DNA from: Blepharisma stoltei
Lineage: Eukaryota; Ciliophora; Heterotrichea; Heterotrichida; Blepharismidae
Direction of reading: 5' to 3'
DNA length: 64,000 bases
NCBI GenBank assembly: GCA_914767885.1
Contig: CAJZBQ010000057.1
Coordinates: 434,001-498,000, forward strand
Positions within the stretch are counted from its first letter, which is position 1; each line of letters begins with the position of its first letter. Positions 33,488-44,618 of the stretch are shown in pieces. Under the pieces are notes generated by a model. That model was not told the origin of the DNA. It ran no database searches and saw nothing but the letters and a program-made list of their open reading frames with translations. The translations under genes and the position numbers were made by a program.

Positions 33488-34092
33488 TCTGATGTATCCA
33501 CATATTCTAGTTTGTGCTCCTAGCAATATTGCAATTGAACAGCTTTTATACAAAATTCATGAAAACGGACTTATAAACAATTATGGAATGGCAACTTGAG
33601 CATTATATATAGTTAAAGTTAGTTGAAAGATTCAAAAAGAAAAAGATAAATTGAACTATTCCTCAACAGGTATTGAAGCATCTTTATGAATTAGAAGACC
33701 TCGCTTGAGAAAAATTTGAAAAAGGTTTTAACTGAAGAAACTGAAAAGTGCGAAGTAAAACTGGAAAATTAGAATGATGCAGAAGAATCAATTAGCTTAA
33801 AGAATAAAATTATTCAATACGTGAATACTTAAGAGAGTATAAAAGAGAAATCCAGAAAAAGCTAGCAGAGCTATAGTGGAAATGCTTATACTGAAGTATT
33901 CAAGCCTTATTTGTTGCACACTTAATATGGCTGACTAAATTGGAATTTCTCGCTTAGAAAGACTTAATTTTTCAATTATTTTAAAGTATTGACAAGAGAC
34001 TTATTAAAAGAATATTTGATTCCAAGATTCAATAAAGAACTTAAGAAAGTTTAAGATAAAGATTTTAAGTATAAATCAAATTTTACGTTTTA
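33488..34092 (+). pseudogene. Decayed UPF1/SEN1-like helicase, 3' fragment
   Basis: Opens with LLMYPHILVCAPSNIAIEQL, the motif that follows Walker A in UPF1/SEN1 helicases (CAPSN-A-D-like). Past about 33700 a long frame continues with seven TAA/TAG codons and otherwise normal coding (NDAEESISLKNKIIQYVNT, SYSGNAYTEVFKPYLLHT, NYFKVLTRDLLKEYLIPRFN). Either a decaying gene or a frame in which TAA/TAG were read as Gln. Confidence 0.6.
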
Positions 34093-34137
34093 AAATTATT
34101 TTGGAAACATTAAGATGTTTTTAGCATGTTAAAATGT

Positions 34138-34926
34138 TTGATTGATAAAAAATGTCCTGGCCAAACCAAAACAATTCTTTGCAAGGAGGCATGTCATACT
34201 TACTCGCCCCCCCTCCGTGAGTGAACAAAAAAAATTTTGTTCACTCACGGAGGGGGTTAATTTATTTTTGTTTAAAAAATTTATATATATAAATTTTATA
34301 AAAAAATATGTTTTTTCGAAATTTAAAAAAATCCTAATTCGCAAAAATTGGAAAGCAAAAATTAATTTAATTTATAAAATTTATGTTTTAAAAAGCAATT
34401 CGTTCAAAATTAAACAGAATTAGCTTTAGATTTCATTTATACTAATTATCATTTATATATCAAAATTTTTTTCCCATAAAAAATTTTTCTATTAAAAAAT
34501 TTTTGTTCACTCACGGAGGGTGGGTTTTTGGGCAAAAAATAGCGATTTTTCTAATGGTTTTGTTCACTCACGGAGGGGGGGGGGAGTTAGATCCCTTTAT
34601 GTCAGGCACTTGGAAAATCATGACAAGGCTAGCATTTATGCTTTGCTTCAGCATATCGGATATTTCTCGCCAGAGTTTCAGCTTTTATCCAGAAGTTTTT
34701 TAACATCAGCTTATATTTCAACAGCCCTATTACTTCTCAGATCACGAATTCAGCTATCTCCAGCCAAATGCAAAGGGAAAAGAAATTACTATCTACGTAC
34801 CGCACTTGCTCATAATCCGAAGATCCTATTTGCATCGTAAAATCCCTTGGAAATTCTTAAAAGTTTAATGGTCATATTGGTAGAGCCAATGCTCTCAAGG
34901 GCGTCGAGCTTATTAAAAACAGTATA
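34138..34926. repeat. Outer inverted repeat, right arm
   Basis: Inverted copy of 29477-29876. Without the A element inside it (387 bp) it is about 402 bp, matching the left arm's 400 bp. Carries the same unrecognised open frame on the + strand. Confidence 0.88.
34200..34589. mobile_element. MITE-like IES, subfamily A, with an empty site in the left arm
   Basis: TTA at 34200-34202 and 34587-34589 flanks the element. The left arm has CATACTTAGATCCC (reverse strand of 29809-29822) with a single TTA, so the borders and 3-bp duplication are fixed by comparison alone. Typical A ends with CCGTGAGTGAACAAAA. Confidence 0.93.
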
Positions 34927-35002
34927 TATTGAATCTAATTTTTAAGTTGTGATATCAACGCATTAAATCTAACACACAAGCAATTAACTGTTTAAATTTA
35001 AT

Positions 35003-36157
35003 TTAATAATGATTTGGAAGATCAATCATCTTATCATCAATCCACACCCCTTCAATTATCCTTCCATCAATATAAATGCTTTTCCCTTTTCCATTTCTTT
35101 TCCCTTGGCTTCAGTTTCCCTCATAAACTTCACCAGTTTGATATTTTCTAACTCCAAATCCATCAAAAACTCCATTTTTGAAGTTTCCCTCATAAGTGTC
35201 GTTATCAGCCCATATGATTTTCCCTTTACCATTTCTTAAGTTATTTTTAAACTCTCCTTCATAAATAAACCCATGAGAAAAATAATAAACCCCAAATCCA
35301 TTCTTTGCATCATCAAAAAATTCACCTTCATAGCAGTCCCCATGGCAACGACTGCCATCTGCTCAAATAAATTTTCCTTTCCCATTTTTCTTGTCCAATT
35401 TATATTCTCCTTCATATATGTTTCCGTTTGCAAAGCATGTGATGCCTTCTCCATCCCTTAAGTCATTTCGCCACTCTCCTTCATATCAGCTTCCATTATT
35501 CCAAATGAATTTTCCAAAGCCATGTCTTTTCCCATTCTTCACTTCTCCTTTATACTCTCCGTCCTCATAGCTCTTTACTACGATTTTTGCTGAATTTTTG
35601 TTAATTCTTGCAGGACTATTTTCTTCTTTTCCTATAAAATCTTCAATTTCCTTTAAAAAATTTTTTAAGATCCAGCTATCGAATGGCGTCATCAAAACTT
35701 TTGGCAAGCAAGCTTCAAAGTGCTTGCTTGAAATATCAATATTTTGGAAATTTATTTCATTCATCGAAACATCTATCAAACTTTCATCCAATTTGTTTTG
35801 ATTTTGTGTTTGGATATCTTCAGTTCTAATTATTTTTTTAATCAAATCATCATATCTCTTATTTATGGCTCTGAATGAGAGAAGAGTTGATTTTAAGGTG
35901 CTTTCAATGTAATTTATTGCTAAATTTGCTTCATATATGATTGACTCTTGCCATTCGGAAACTTTTCGCTTTTTATAAAGAATGTGTTTGATAACTTTTT
36001 GCTTGTCTTCTTTTGGGATGGCAATGGAAAGAGGTGTAAGTTGATGAGGAGGTGTAAGATGATTATGAATGTGGTCACTACAGAAATATGCAGTTGTGAA
36101 ACAATTGCATAAATATTTGACAGGCTTATGGCACTTTGAAATTGTGCATCCTATCAT
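35003..36157 (-). CDS. B-box-like and MORN-repeat protein
   Basis: 384 aa. The N-terminus has a B-box-like Cys/His cluster (CTISKCHKPVKYLCNCF, then CSDHIHNHL). A helical middle (residues about 60-210) follows, then six to seven MORN repeats (DGEYKGEVKNGKRHGFGKFI, YEGEWRNDLRDGEGI, YEGEYKLDKKNGKGKFI, YEGEFKNNLRNGKGKII, YEGNFKNGVFDGFGV). Three MORN Trp are encoded by TGA, so a standard-code reading would stop at residue 223. MORN proteins often tether to membranes or the cortical cytoskeleton in protists; that role is inferred. Confidence 0.88.
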
Positions 36158-36498
36158 TTTAACTCTATAAAATAGAAATATGCTTTAGAGAATTGCAAAA
36201 TATCTAACCCTTTAATATTAAACTTATAGAAGACTTTTACTTATTTGACTTTAGAGCCAATAAATTTAAACCATTTAAAATAAAATTTTAGTAGTTGAAT
36301 TCATCAGCAATTTTTGTATTTTTTATTCATGAGTAAAAATGCAAAAATAACATCAAAAAGTACTTTCTTTTAATAGAGGATGAATACTTTGAATAATTGC
36401 ATTAATAAAGTTATTTTATAATGGCTAACTAAATAAACTATCAAAACTACAGCAGAGCTTAAGGTTTAAATTTAAAGAATAATATCGGATTATTTGTA
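36158..36498. other. Intergenic AT-rich DNA
   Basis: Spacer between the MORN gene start and the end of ankyrin gene 4. I see no gene, RNA or element end in it. Confidence 0.5.
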
Positions 36499-39213
36499 TT
36501 AAAATATATTGCAGTTCCTAGTTTCTGTTTTCCCTGACCCCATTCCATGTTTTTTCAAAATTTGGTATATTTCATCCTTGTAATTCTTTTCAGCATAGTC
36601 AAGTGCTGTGTAATTTTCAATAGTTTTATTATCCATATTTACTCCCATTTGCAGCAGTTCCTCTATAATTTCTTTTTTTCCACTTTTTGCAGCTAAGTGT
36701 AAGGCTGTCTCTAATTTTTTATTCACAATATTTATATTTGCACCTTTGCCTTTTAAATTCTTTATCATTTCAAGGTTCCCATTTTCAGCAGCATTCATAA
36801 ATGCTGTGGAGCCATTATGATCTTTAATGTCGATATCAAATTTGTGATTTAAAAGCCACAATAATATTGCTTCCTTTTGAAATTCTGAAGCTAAAAGCAT
36901 AAGAGGCTTATAATATACATCAATAGCAGAAACTCTGCTTTGTGAATAAAGCATTAAAGTCTCATTAAAATTCGGCTCAATTTCTATAGCAATCTCAAGA
37001 ATCCTTATTGCCAAATCTTCTGGTCCTTTATATGTATAATATCTTGCTGCTTCATATAAAATATCAAACGGAAATTTTGTTTTTTTCAGATATTCGTAGC
37101 TCAAGAAAACGTCAATCATTTCAGAGTTCGAAATCAAAAAATTTTTGAAATGTGAGCACTTAAAATAAGAGAATGAATTGCTGATGAAATACATCAATAA
37201 TTCGTTATTTCCAGATTTTATAGCTGTGCATACAGGATTGCAGTATTTAGAATCAAAAAAGTCTGTGTTTTGCAAGTTTGCTTCAATGAAGAGATTAAGA
37301 ATTGAAATATCTTCTTTTATTGCAGCATTTGTTATGGATGGCAGTTCTCCTGGGTCTGATATTTTAATCCAGGTCCAATATTCTCTTCCATCAAGGTCCT
37401 TTTTAAGTGCAGTGTTGTTTGGGAACGGAACTGGGCATATATCAACATTATTTTTCATAAACAGCAAGACCAAGTTTTTGTATCCAAAATTAATAGCAGC
37501 ATTGACTAATGTTTTTTCAGAGACATTTGAATGGAAGCTTAAGTCCAGCCCATTTCATATCTTACTTAAATTAACAGATTGGCTTGGCTGCAGTATAATG
37601 CAGTCACTAAGGACACTCATAGCAAGAGCTTATTTGCTTTGTGATGTCGAGCACTTGATCGATTGGTGAGTGGGTAGACTATGACTTCTGAGGCCCTGCA
37701 TCGGGCGATTATTGAGTAGCTTGGTCTAGGGAATAAGACCTAGAGTCTAACGGGTGTTGGGTGCCTGCCCTCAGCAGCTATAGGTAAAAGCCTTAGTCCC
37801 TGGGCTCAGACTGCAATCACTGGTATTGCGATGAGTTTCACCTTCGGGTCCCGAAAGACATTTATTAGGTTAACTCGAGAAATCAGTTAAAATTCAGGTC
37901 TGATATGGGTTTATGTATTAGCCCTTTTCATATCAAAATTCTAAAAATTTGTATCAACAAGTTTTCTTCTAGATTTGATCCTATGATCTCTAATTGAGGA
38001 TAGGTTCATACTTCTACTTCTTCATCCTCTTCTTGATAGCGCATTAGATTTATATCTCCTCCTAAGCTAATTCATTCTGTGAGGCTGTTTATATCACTTG
38101 AAGATTTCATTTCAAACAAAACATCTCCAATATTTCTAGTGATTACTTGAACTCCAAAGGCTATTAGCAATTCAATTGCACTTTGGTTGTCATAGTCAGG
38201 GAGGAAAAGAGTTTTTAATCGAGTTTTTGTGTGTTTGAAATGCTTATCGTTTGCAATTTCAGAGAGACTTTTTAACCCTTTGCAGTTGCTCAAATCAAGC
38301 AACTCAAGCTTTCACAAACTTTTTATAATCAGCTTGAATTCTCCAACAGTAACATTTGTATTGCCTGCATACAGTTTCTTTATGTTAGGGAAATTTTTGA
38401 CTAAAAAATTGAACTTCATTGCTTTGCTTTCATTATTTGTGATTCTTAATTCTTCTAGGTTGTGCTCGAATTTGGCTACTCCTGGCTTTCTTGGGTTTTT
38501 TTCAGTGACTATTTTATCAATAGAAGTCCAAAGAATCCCTAAATCAATCTTATTATTAGTAAGATCCAATTTCTTGAGTCAAGGTTGCGAAATGATTAAA
38601 TTGGCTAAAAATTGCTCTTCTATTATATACACATTGCGTAGATTGAGAGAAAGCATTCTTCAGCCATCTAAAAACCTTGAAAGAGGAGCCCTAATGTCAA
38701 TACTTCCTGAGTAAAATTTGGGATTCCTAGATCCCTCAAATGAGATATAATGCTGACTCCCCCCCCTTCCATGAGTGAACAAAAAAATTTTGTTCACTCA
38801 CGAGGGTATTAATTTTTTTTTTTTACAAAATTTATATATACATTTTATAGAAAAAAAATTTGTTTTTTCGAAATCCTAATTTGCAAAAACTGGAAAGCAA
38901 ATATTAATTTAATTTATACAATTTATGTTTTAAAAAACGCAATTTGTTTAAAATTAAACAGAATTAGCTTGAGATTTCATTATACTAACTATCACTTACA
39001 TATCTAAATTGTTTGTTCATCAAGGAGGGTGGTTTTTTTTGGGCAAAAAATAGGGATTTTTCCAATGGTTTTGTTCATTCACAGAAAGGGGGAGTGAGCA
39101 TTTTGCAGAATTTGGCTTCACTTTTTACACACTAATAAAAGATTTGCAATTTGGCTTCATGGACCGACTATAGTTAAAATATATGAAAGAACAGGAGCAG
39201 GGAGTTTATTCAT
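36499..39213 (-). CDS. F-box/LRR/ankyrin-repeat protein 4, with two inserts
   Basis: 666 aa after removing 341 bp (A element) and 373 bp (retroposon). Starts MNKLPAPVLSYILTIVGPWS with VCKKWSQILQNA (F-box-like); the A element then interrupts, and removal gives NAQHYISFEGSRNPKF as in paralogue 1. LRRs follow (LKKLDLTNNKIDLGIL, LEELRITNNES, IKKLYAGNT, LELLDLSNCKG), an acidic loop (YQEEDEEVEVW), then ankyrin repeats (STAFMNAAENGNLEMIKNLK, ETALHLAAKSGKKEIIEELL). The retroposon join gives FRILIWNGLDLSFHSN. The tail ETRNCNIF is unique to this copy. Probable SCF substrate receptor by domain order. Confidence 0.85.
37553..37934. mobile_element. SINE-like retroposon in ankyrin gene 4
   Basis: TTTCATATC at 37553-37561 and 37926-37934 (9 bp, contains TA). 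The GC-rich insert of about 364 bp has no clear match to S1-S4, though its style is the same. Removal restores the frame and paralogue spacing. Confidence 0.75.
38754..39097. mobile_element. MITE-like IES, subfamily A, in ankyrin gene 4
   Basis: TGA at 38754-38756 and 39095-39097; no TA at the borders. Left end C-run plus CCATGAGTGAACAAAA with its inverted copy; the right end is partly decayed (TTCATCAAGGAGGG, TTCACAGAAAGGGGGAG). One TGA retained restores the gene. Confidence 0.88.
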
Positions 39214-39773
39214 TATCGAATTATTAATTTCAGAAACCATTATCATCTTATAGCTCATTTTATTTTATAATTTATTTGTAACTTTGTAAAGTTTGAATGA
39301 TATTGCAAGCTTTAAAAACTAAACCACTTGGGAAATGTATAATAAAATGCAATGATTTTATGCTGAATTAGAAAGAAAAAATAATTAAAAATAAAGGCTA
39401 TTTTAGAGCTAGATGGCGAAATATCATAATTAACTTATTTTTGATTTTTATAATAAATTAATCCATAATAAATTAAGAGCTTAAATATCCATAAATAGAT
39501 ATAATTATGGGTACTATTACCTCTTCACACAAATTTCTGTTCGACCATATTGATTTATAGATCTTGTTGCAACAATTTAAATTATCTAGCATTATCTTAG
39601 AGCGTCTGTTTAGAATCTAATATGCGAAAATTGCTTAAATATGTTTAATGAACTCTATTATAACAATCTCCACATATTTTAATATGCACTATTTGCATCT
39701 ATCTCGATCCAATTTTATATATTTTGTATTTGGAATTATTTCACCAAATTACCCTAATCCTATATAAATAATA
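39214..39773. other. Intergenic AT-rich DNA
   Basis: Divergent spacer (about 560 bp) between the starts of ankyrin gene 4 (minus) and the prominin-like gene (plus). It should hold both promoters. No clear motif or element end seen. Confidence 0.5.
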
Positions 39774-42054
39774 ATGGGTGAAAATTATAAATCACTTAGC
39801 TACTGCAAAGGAATTAGCTTTACGACTTTTGACAACGTTCCTTCTGAAAAGCAATCAAATGATTTTTTTGACGACCTTGGTGGAAATAAAGTAAACTGTA
39901 ACTCAGGATAATATAAACCGTGTCATGAGAGGCGATAACTCTTACAGTTGGTCTGACTACGGTCAAGACGTGCTTAAAATTATGTACCCATGGATTGCCT
40001 GTATTGCTGCAGCCCTAATCGTTTTCATTTTGGCTATTCTTTACCGATGTATCAAAAAGATGTGCTGTAAAAACAAAATAAAGGCTTCAAATAAATATGT
40101 CAGAAGGACATGCATTCTCGGAACAGTTGTATTTACTGGCTTAGCTATTGCCAGTGTCTCAATTCTTCTTTGATACACAGATTATGTATATCAAGGAATC
40201 CAGCAGGTTCGCTGCGCTTCGGGTAGAATTCCACATGAAATCATATATGGAAGCAAAAACGAAAGTTGGGTAGGCCTTGATCAAGGAATTGCAGACACTG
40301 ACGAAGTTATTGAGCAGCTTAATTACAACTTCCCTACTGACACTCTAGAAACATGGGCCGGCTCTGACTGAATGAATGATGCTGATGATGATATTGAGAC
40401 GCTAATTAACGCTTACTATGACAAGTATAATGGAAAGTAAGAAATATTTAGACAAGTCGCAAATCCAAATCCACTAGCAGCACAGGGGTCAACAGTCGTG
40501 ACAAATTATACAAACCATTTAGGTCCAACTGACGATAAAGAAACTTTTTCAGGGATTATTATGTATGAGTCTGACGCCAAGTTGATACAAGTCATTGAGG
40601 TCATGATTGAAATAAAGAATACGACTCTAGATTCGCTTAGCCAGATGGAAGAAATCACGAATGAGCTAGAAGAGTCCAAAACCAGCTTAGTTGAGTTCAA
40701 GAATGGGACTGAAGACATAAATGATCACATCAAAGACTGGATATTGGACCAAAATGAGTGGGTGAAAGGCTCTTGGAATGTCATGTATTCTTCTGAAATG
40801 GCCATTGGATATATCATTCTCAGCAGCACAATTTTAACGTTAACTATAGTTCTGCTAGGACTATATAGGCATGCGAAGTTCTTGCACTGCTGCTGGATTT
40901 TCTTTGGGTTCCTAGGAGTGCTTGGATTTATAGCTACCACTCTCATAGTTGGGGCTAGTGTCGGCCTGCATGATTCATGCCGCTTTGCTAAAGATGCGAT
41001 AACTACCAAAGGTCTGCACGAATATACAGTACTTTTCCCCGAAGATACTGCAGATTATTTAAATGTCTGCTTTAATGAAGATGGAGATTTAGCAAAATAT
41101 CTAAATTTGACTGAAGAGCTTTCCTACGCCTATGCAATTCTTAATATGTCCTCAGAATTTCAGAACTATGATATCAATGCAACATACCTGACTACTTTTG
41201 AATCAGTCAAAATCAATGAAAAAGCTGTAAGCGTTACTTAGGCCACGTTTTATCAAACTAATTACCTTTATACAGTAGATCCATCTGTCAGCGAGGAAGA
41301 CCAGCCAGCAACTGTTTTAGCGTTATTGAATAGCTGGAGCAATTATGATTACGATGATAACTCATTACAGAAAGTTGAAGGAAAATGCACAACTTTTAGC
41401 GTTGACGAGTGGGTGATTGAAGAAAGCCAATGCGAAGATGGTTATACCTATGTGAATTCTTCCGATCCAAGTAATAACGTTGGAAAGCCCTCTTGCCTTG
41501 TTCTAACTGAATGGACCTCAGAGAACGTTACAAGCAGATATTCAGGATATTTGCAGTGCTCAGCTGTAAACCCATTTAATACAGTTGAAAATACAATTCT
41601 TCAGTATCATAACCAATTTGTGGTATACATGGAAAGTGTTGACACTTTATTTACTCAGATAAGTGGGGATTTAGTAGCACTTAATACAGCGCTTGTAGGC
41701 TATGGAGATAAAACAGCCAAGCAGGCAGAGAAAGCTGAATATTACTTCAATGTGGATTTAGCTGACCTAATGAATGCTTTGTTTGGGCAAGGAACTGGGC
41801 TTCTTTCAGAGCTTAATTGCGGCTTTATTAAGTCTATTTATGATGATTTGAACACTTCAGTCTGCAAAAATGTTGTTCCTAGTATGCTGTTTTTGTTTAC
41901 GTTCGGAACAATTCTTAGTATCTCAGCTTTACTCTTAATGTTCACAAATCTCTATTTATCTCGTAGATTGAGAAAGCCTAATTTACTAACTACCCCACTA
42001 GCTGGCAAAGCAATTAGAAAAAATTTCTGTTTGGGAAATAATCCCCTTTTTTAG
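39774..42054 (+). CDS. Prominin/tweety-like multi-pass membrane protein with three mini-introns
   Basis: Four exons (39774-39890, 39907-40436, 40452-41226, 41242-42054) give 744 aa. About five membrane segments: one near residue 65 (YPWIACIAAALIVFILAI), one near 115 (VVFTGLAIASVSILLW), two close together near 355-395, and one near 705 (VPSMLFLFTFGTILSISALL). Two large loops carry N-glycosylation sequons and paired Cys, and a short Cys/Lys-rich loop (KKMCCKNKIK) follows helix 1. This 5-TM, two-big-loop plan recalls prominins, which mark membrane protrusions and cilia; sequence identity to them was not established. Each intron starts GTAA and ends CAG or TAG, and each splice restores the frame. 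Confidence 0.78.
39891..39906 (+). other. 16-nt spliceosomal intron
   Basis: GTAAACTGTAACTCAG between Asn-Lys and Asp-Asn codons (phase 0). Removal bypasses a TAA at 39911 in the unspliced frame. Confidence 0.85.
40437..40451 (+). other. 15-nt spliceosomal intron
   Basis: GTAAGAAATATTTAG. It splits the Lys codon of NGK-QVANP and hides an in-frame TAA. Confidence 0.88.
41227..41241 (+). other. 15-nt spliceosomal intron
   Basis: GTAAGCGTTACTTAG between EKA and ATFYQTNY (phase 0). Unspliced, the frame ends at its TAG. Confidence 0.88.
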
Positions 42055-42344
42055 AGAGCAAATTATTCTAATATAAATATTTTTTACAAATAAATGGTTT
42101 ATATCTATTATAGTTATAATAATGGATATCTAGTAAATTATATTAAATTTTCTTTTGATATTAAAATCTAGGTAAAAAACTTATATATAAAATTAAAAAA
42201 GATTAAGATTTTAATTGGCTTAAATATTTTGGTTTATAATTAATTTTTTAACCTTTATTTCAAAGAATTTCCTTAAAAAGCACCTGATAAACCCTAATTT
42301 TATCATATATGATTTTACTTTTAAATAGAAGAAATAAATACTGC

Positions 42345-42779
42345 TTACCCCCGATTGAACGATTGACTGTAAAAATTCCTAAAAATTGGGGAAATTAACC
42401 CCCATCCTTGATCGAACGATTTTCATATCATGCAAATGTTTATATATATAAAAATATAATAGTTATCAAAAGCTTGGGAAAATGTACATAATGAAATTGT
42501 TTTCAGAGACTTTGAGACGACAGAAAGCTTCGGAATCAACCATTCAAAGTGATTTAGTCATCAACCTAGGCTTAAAAACTCAATAATCTAATAAAATAGA
42601 GATTCTTTAAAATTTAAAAAAAAAAAAATTTAATTTAATAAGGAAAAAAATTAAAAATTTATACAGTTTAAAGGGGCAATTAATAAATTAAAATATAAAA
42701 AATTGGTATTTTTATGAAATTAATTCAATTTTTTGCTGTAAAAAATTATTAAATACTCTTAACCCTCTTATTTAAAAGT

Positions 42780-42810
<31 letters not shown>

Positions 42811-42898
42811 AATTTTTTTCCCCAAAAAATTTTTTTTTAACCCCCATCCTTGATCGAACGATCGTGAGTCGTTCGATCAAGGATGGGGGGGGGAGTTA
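42345..42898. mobile_element. MITE-like element, subfamily C
   Basis: TTA at 42345-42347 and 42896-42898. End word CCTTGATCGAACGAT, with a left hairpin-like arrangement (CCCCCGATTGAACGAT, then ATTGGGGAAATTAACCCCCA) and a perfect palindrome GAACGATCGTGAGTCGTTC near 42856-42874 at the right end. Same tip and layout as A and B, different word. Lies between genes. Confidence 0.85.
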
Positions 42899-42960
42899 GG
42901 TCTTTTTAATAGCTTTACTCAATAAAAACAACTGCAAGCTCTCCAATAATCACTCTATTA

Positions 42961-43209
42961 TATGTAATATTTAATTTAAGATTACTCCAGATTATTGCAG
43001 ATTTGCAGCTATGAATAACGGTAGATAAGACTGGCCTAACCGTCGGTCTGTTCATCCCCAAGTTTCCTAGGACCTCTCTATCTGCAGCAGCCTCAGTATA
43101 GATAACTTCTCAAAGAGCTAAAATCCTCACCCTCAAGAACGTGTAAATTTTTCTCATGTAGGATCGTTTTCCTACCCCTAAATACCATTTTAAATTGTGT
43201 ATGTAATAT
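42961..43209. mobile_element. SINE-like retroposon, family S2
   Basis: TATGTAATAT at 42961-42970 and 43200-43209 flanks about 229 bp. Shares GGCCTAACCGTCG with 8477-8790 and the ATTTTAAATTGTG 3' end. Sits just upstream of the RING-PHD gene. Confidence 0.78.
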
Positions 43210-43266
43210 ATAATACCCCACTGATCCCAAATTTGGCGCAAATTATAGGATTGTAATTGATTTTAA

Positions 43267-43905
43267 ATGTCGCATAAGTTGAGAAGGCTTCATAAACTGT
43301 CAGAATTATTCCCTAGGCAACAACCACCTCAAGCTGATCAAAGATGTCTCATTTGCATGGAACCTCCCAGAAATTCCCCTTGCGGGTTATTAGACTGTGG
43401 ACACAATCAATTTTGCTTTACTTGTATTGAGACCTGGTCTCAAATCACGAACAAGTGTCCTTTATGCAATCTAAGGTTCTACAGTATCAAAAATCTCCAC
43501 ACTCATGAAAAATCAGTAATCCCGGATAAAGATCAAGTGTTCTCATATGAGGATCATTACAGAGAAATCAGGTGCAGAGTGTGCCACTCGTTAGAGCAAG
43601 AAGAAATCATGCTTTTGTGTGACAATTGTGATGCAGGTTATCATACGACTTGCATTGGATTAATAGCGATCCCGAATCTAGATGAATGATTTTGCGAAGA
43701 TTGCTTGAGGAGAAAATCAGTTGAAAAGAGGGTGAAACAAATTAAAGAGATGGAAAAATGCAAAAAAGCAGAGGGAGATGATAAAGAAATGCCTGAGCCT
43801 GCAAAAAAAAGAAAATTAAGGAGTTGTAGAGAAGTGCGTATTCCTGCGGAAAAACCAAGAAGATCGCTAAGAGCGAGAAAATCTGTTTACCAAACTGAGG
43901 AGTAG
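43267..43905 (+). CDS. RING-PHD finger protein
   Basis: 212 aa. RING finger CLICMEPPRNSPCGLLDCGH, FCFTCIETW and CPLCNLRFY, followed by a PHD finger CRVCHSLEQEEIMLLCDNCD with YHTTCIG, then FCEDC (Trp before it from TGA at 43688). The Lys/Arg-rich tail (KKRKLRSCREVRIPAEKPRR) is a likely nuclear signal. The pairing resembles PHRF1/TOPORS-like chromatin proteins, in which PHD binds histone tails and RING acts with ubiquitin E2s; this role is inferred. Compact, with no intron or IES. Confidence 0.85.
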
Positions 43906-44049
43906 AGTAATAAGCTTTAAATAAATTGCTAGATTTTGTGAGAATGCTAATAGAAGGAAAGGCCATATTTAGGAAAATTTTAAAAAAACACATAACGCTT
44001 GAGGAGACTCAGGTCTTCTATTAATAGAAGACTTAGAACTCATCTTTAC

Positions 44050-44122
44050 TCCGCATTTGTCTAGCTGGTTAGGATATCAGGCCTTCACCCTGAAGACCCG
44101 GGTTCGAGTCCCGGATGCGGAA
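44050..44122 (+). tRNA. tRNA-Glu (UUC)
   Basis: 73-nt cloverleaf. Acceptor TCCGCAT/ATGCGGA, D-arm region around CTAGCTGGTTAGG, anticodon stem TCAGG/CCTGA with loop CCTTCAC (anticodon TTC), and T-arm CCGGG-TTCGAGT-CCCGG. Discriminator A at 44122. CCA is not encoded. A T-run follows (ACTTTTTATTTTTT), fitting RNA polymerase III termination. Odd: position 33, almost always U, is C here. Confidence 0.93.
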
Positions 44123-44618
44123 CTTTTTATTTTTTGCATTTTATTTAAATATTCCTTAAAATTTTTAAATCCATTCAAGAAGCTAATTTCCATTTATCTA
44201 TAAAACCTTAATAATCAGCAACCTCAAAGATAAAGAAAGGATAAAATAAATATATTCAACCATACCTTGATAAAGTGATTTACTTATGTCTATAGCAAGA
44301 CCAATTAATAATGATACGTAATTTTATATTATTGCCCACTTACAAGCAAAATCGAAATATGCGTATTTTTATTTATTACAAAAATTCATCGTAAAAATAT
44401 TCCCGATATGAGAAAAATCAAGTAATGTGAGTAATTAATTTTTTTACAAGGGTAATTTTTAATCTAATTAGCTTTTTTGGACAGGAATTAAACTTCAAAA
44501 TTTTAAAAATAGGCAAAAATGAAGTGATAAAAAAAATCATAGTGGTGAGGCATCGTGTGAAGGAACCAATTTTTTTATCTTTCTCGATATTAAATTATTC
44601 AAATTGAGACTTAATAAC
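44123..44618. other. Intergenic AT-rich DNA
   Basis: Between tRNA-Glu and a subfamily A element. Apart from the T-runs just after the tRNA, nothing recognised. Confidence 0.5.

Noticed and set aside
34129-34423. ORFs across A elements on both strands (also 18734, 60466, 60854)
   Set aside because: They arise from hairpin ends and AT-rich cores and are not kept in other copies, apart from the genuine exon part inside 60529-60681.
34200-34589. PIF/Harbinger origin, because TTA/TAA duplications resemble its TWA targets
   Set aside because: Targets also include TGA, and the one coding trace (subfamily D) is of pogo/CENP-B type. Kept open but not favoured.
36499-37473. Ankyrin gene 4 as a stand-alone 324-aa ankyrin protein
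   Set aside because: Its first codon is not ATG in the DNA; the frame continues upstream through a retroposon and an A element to an F-box start shared by three paralogues.
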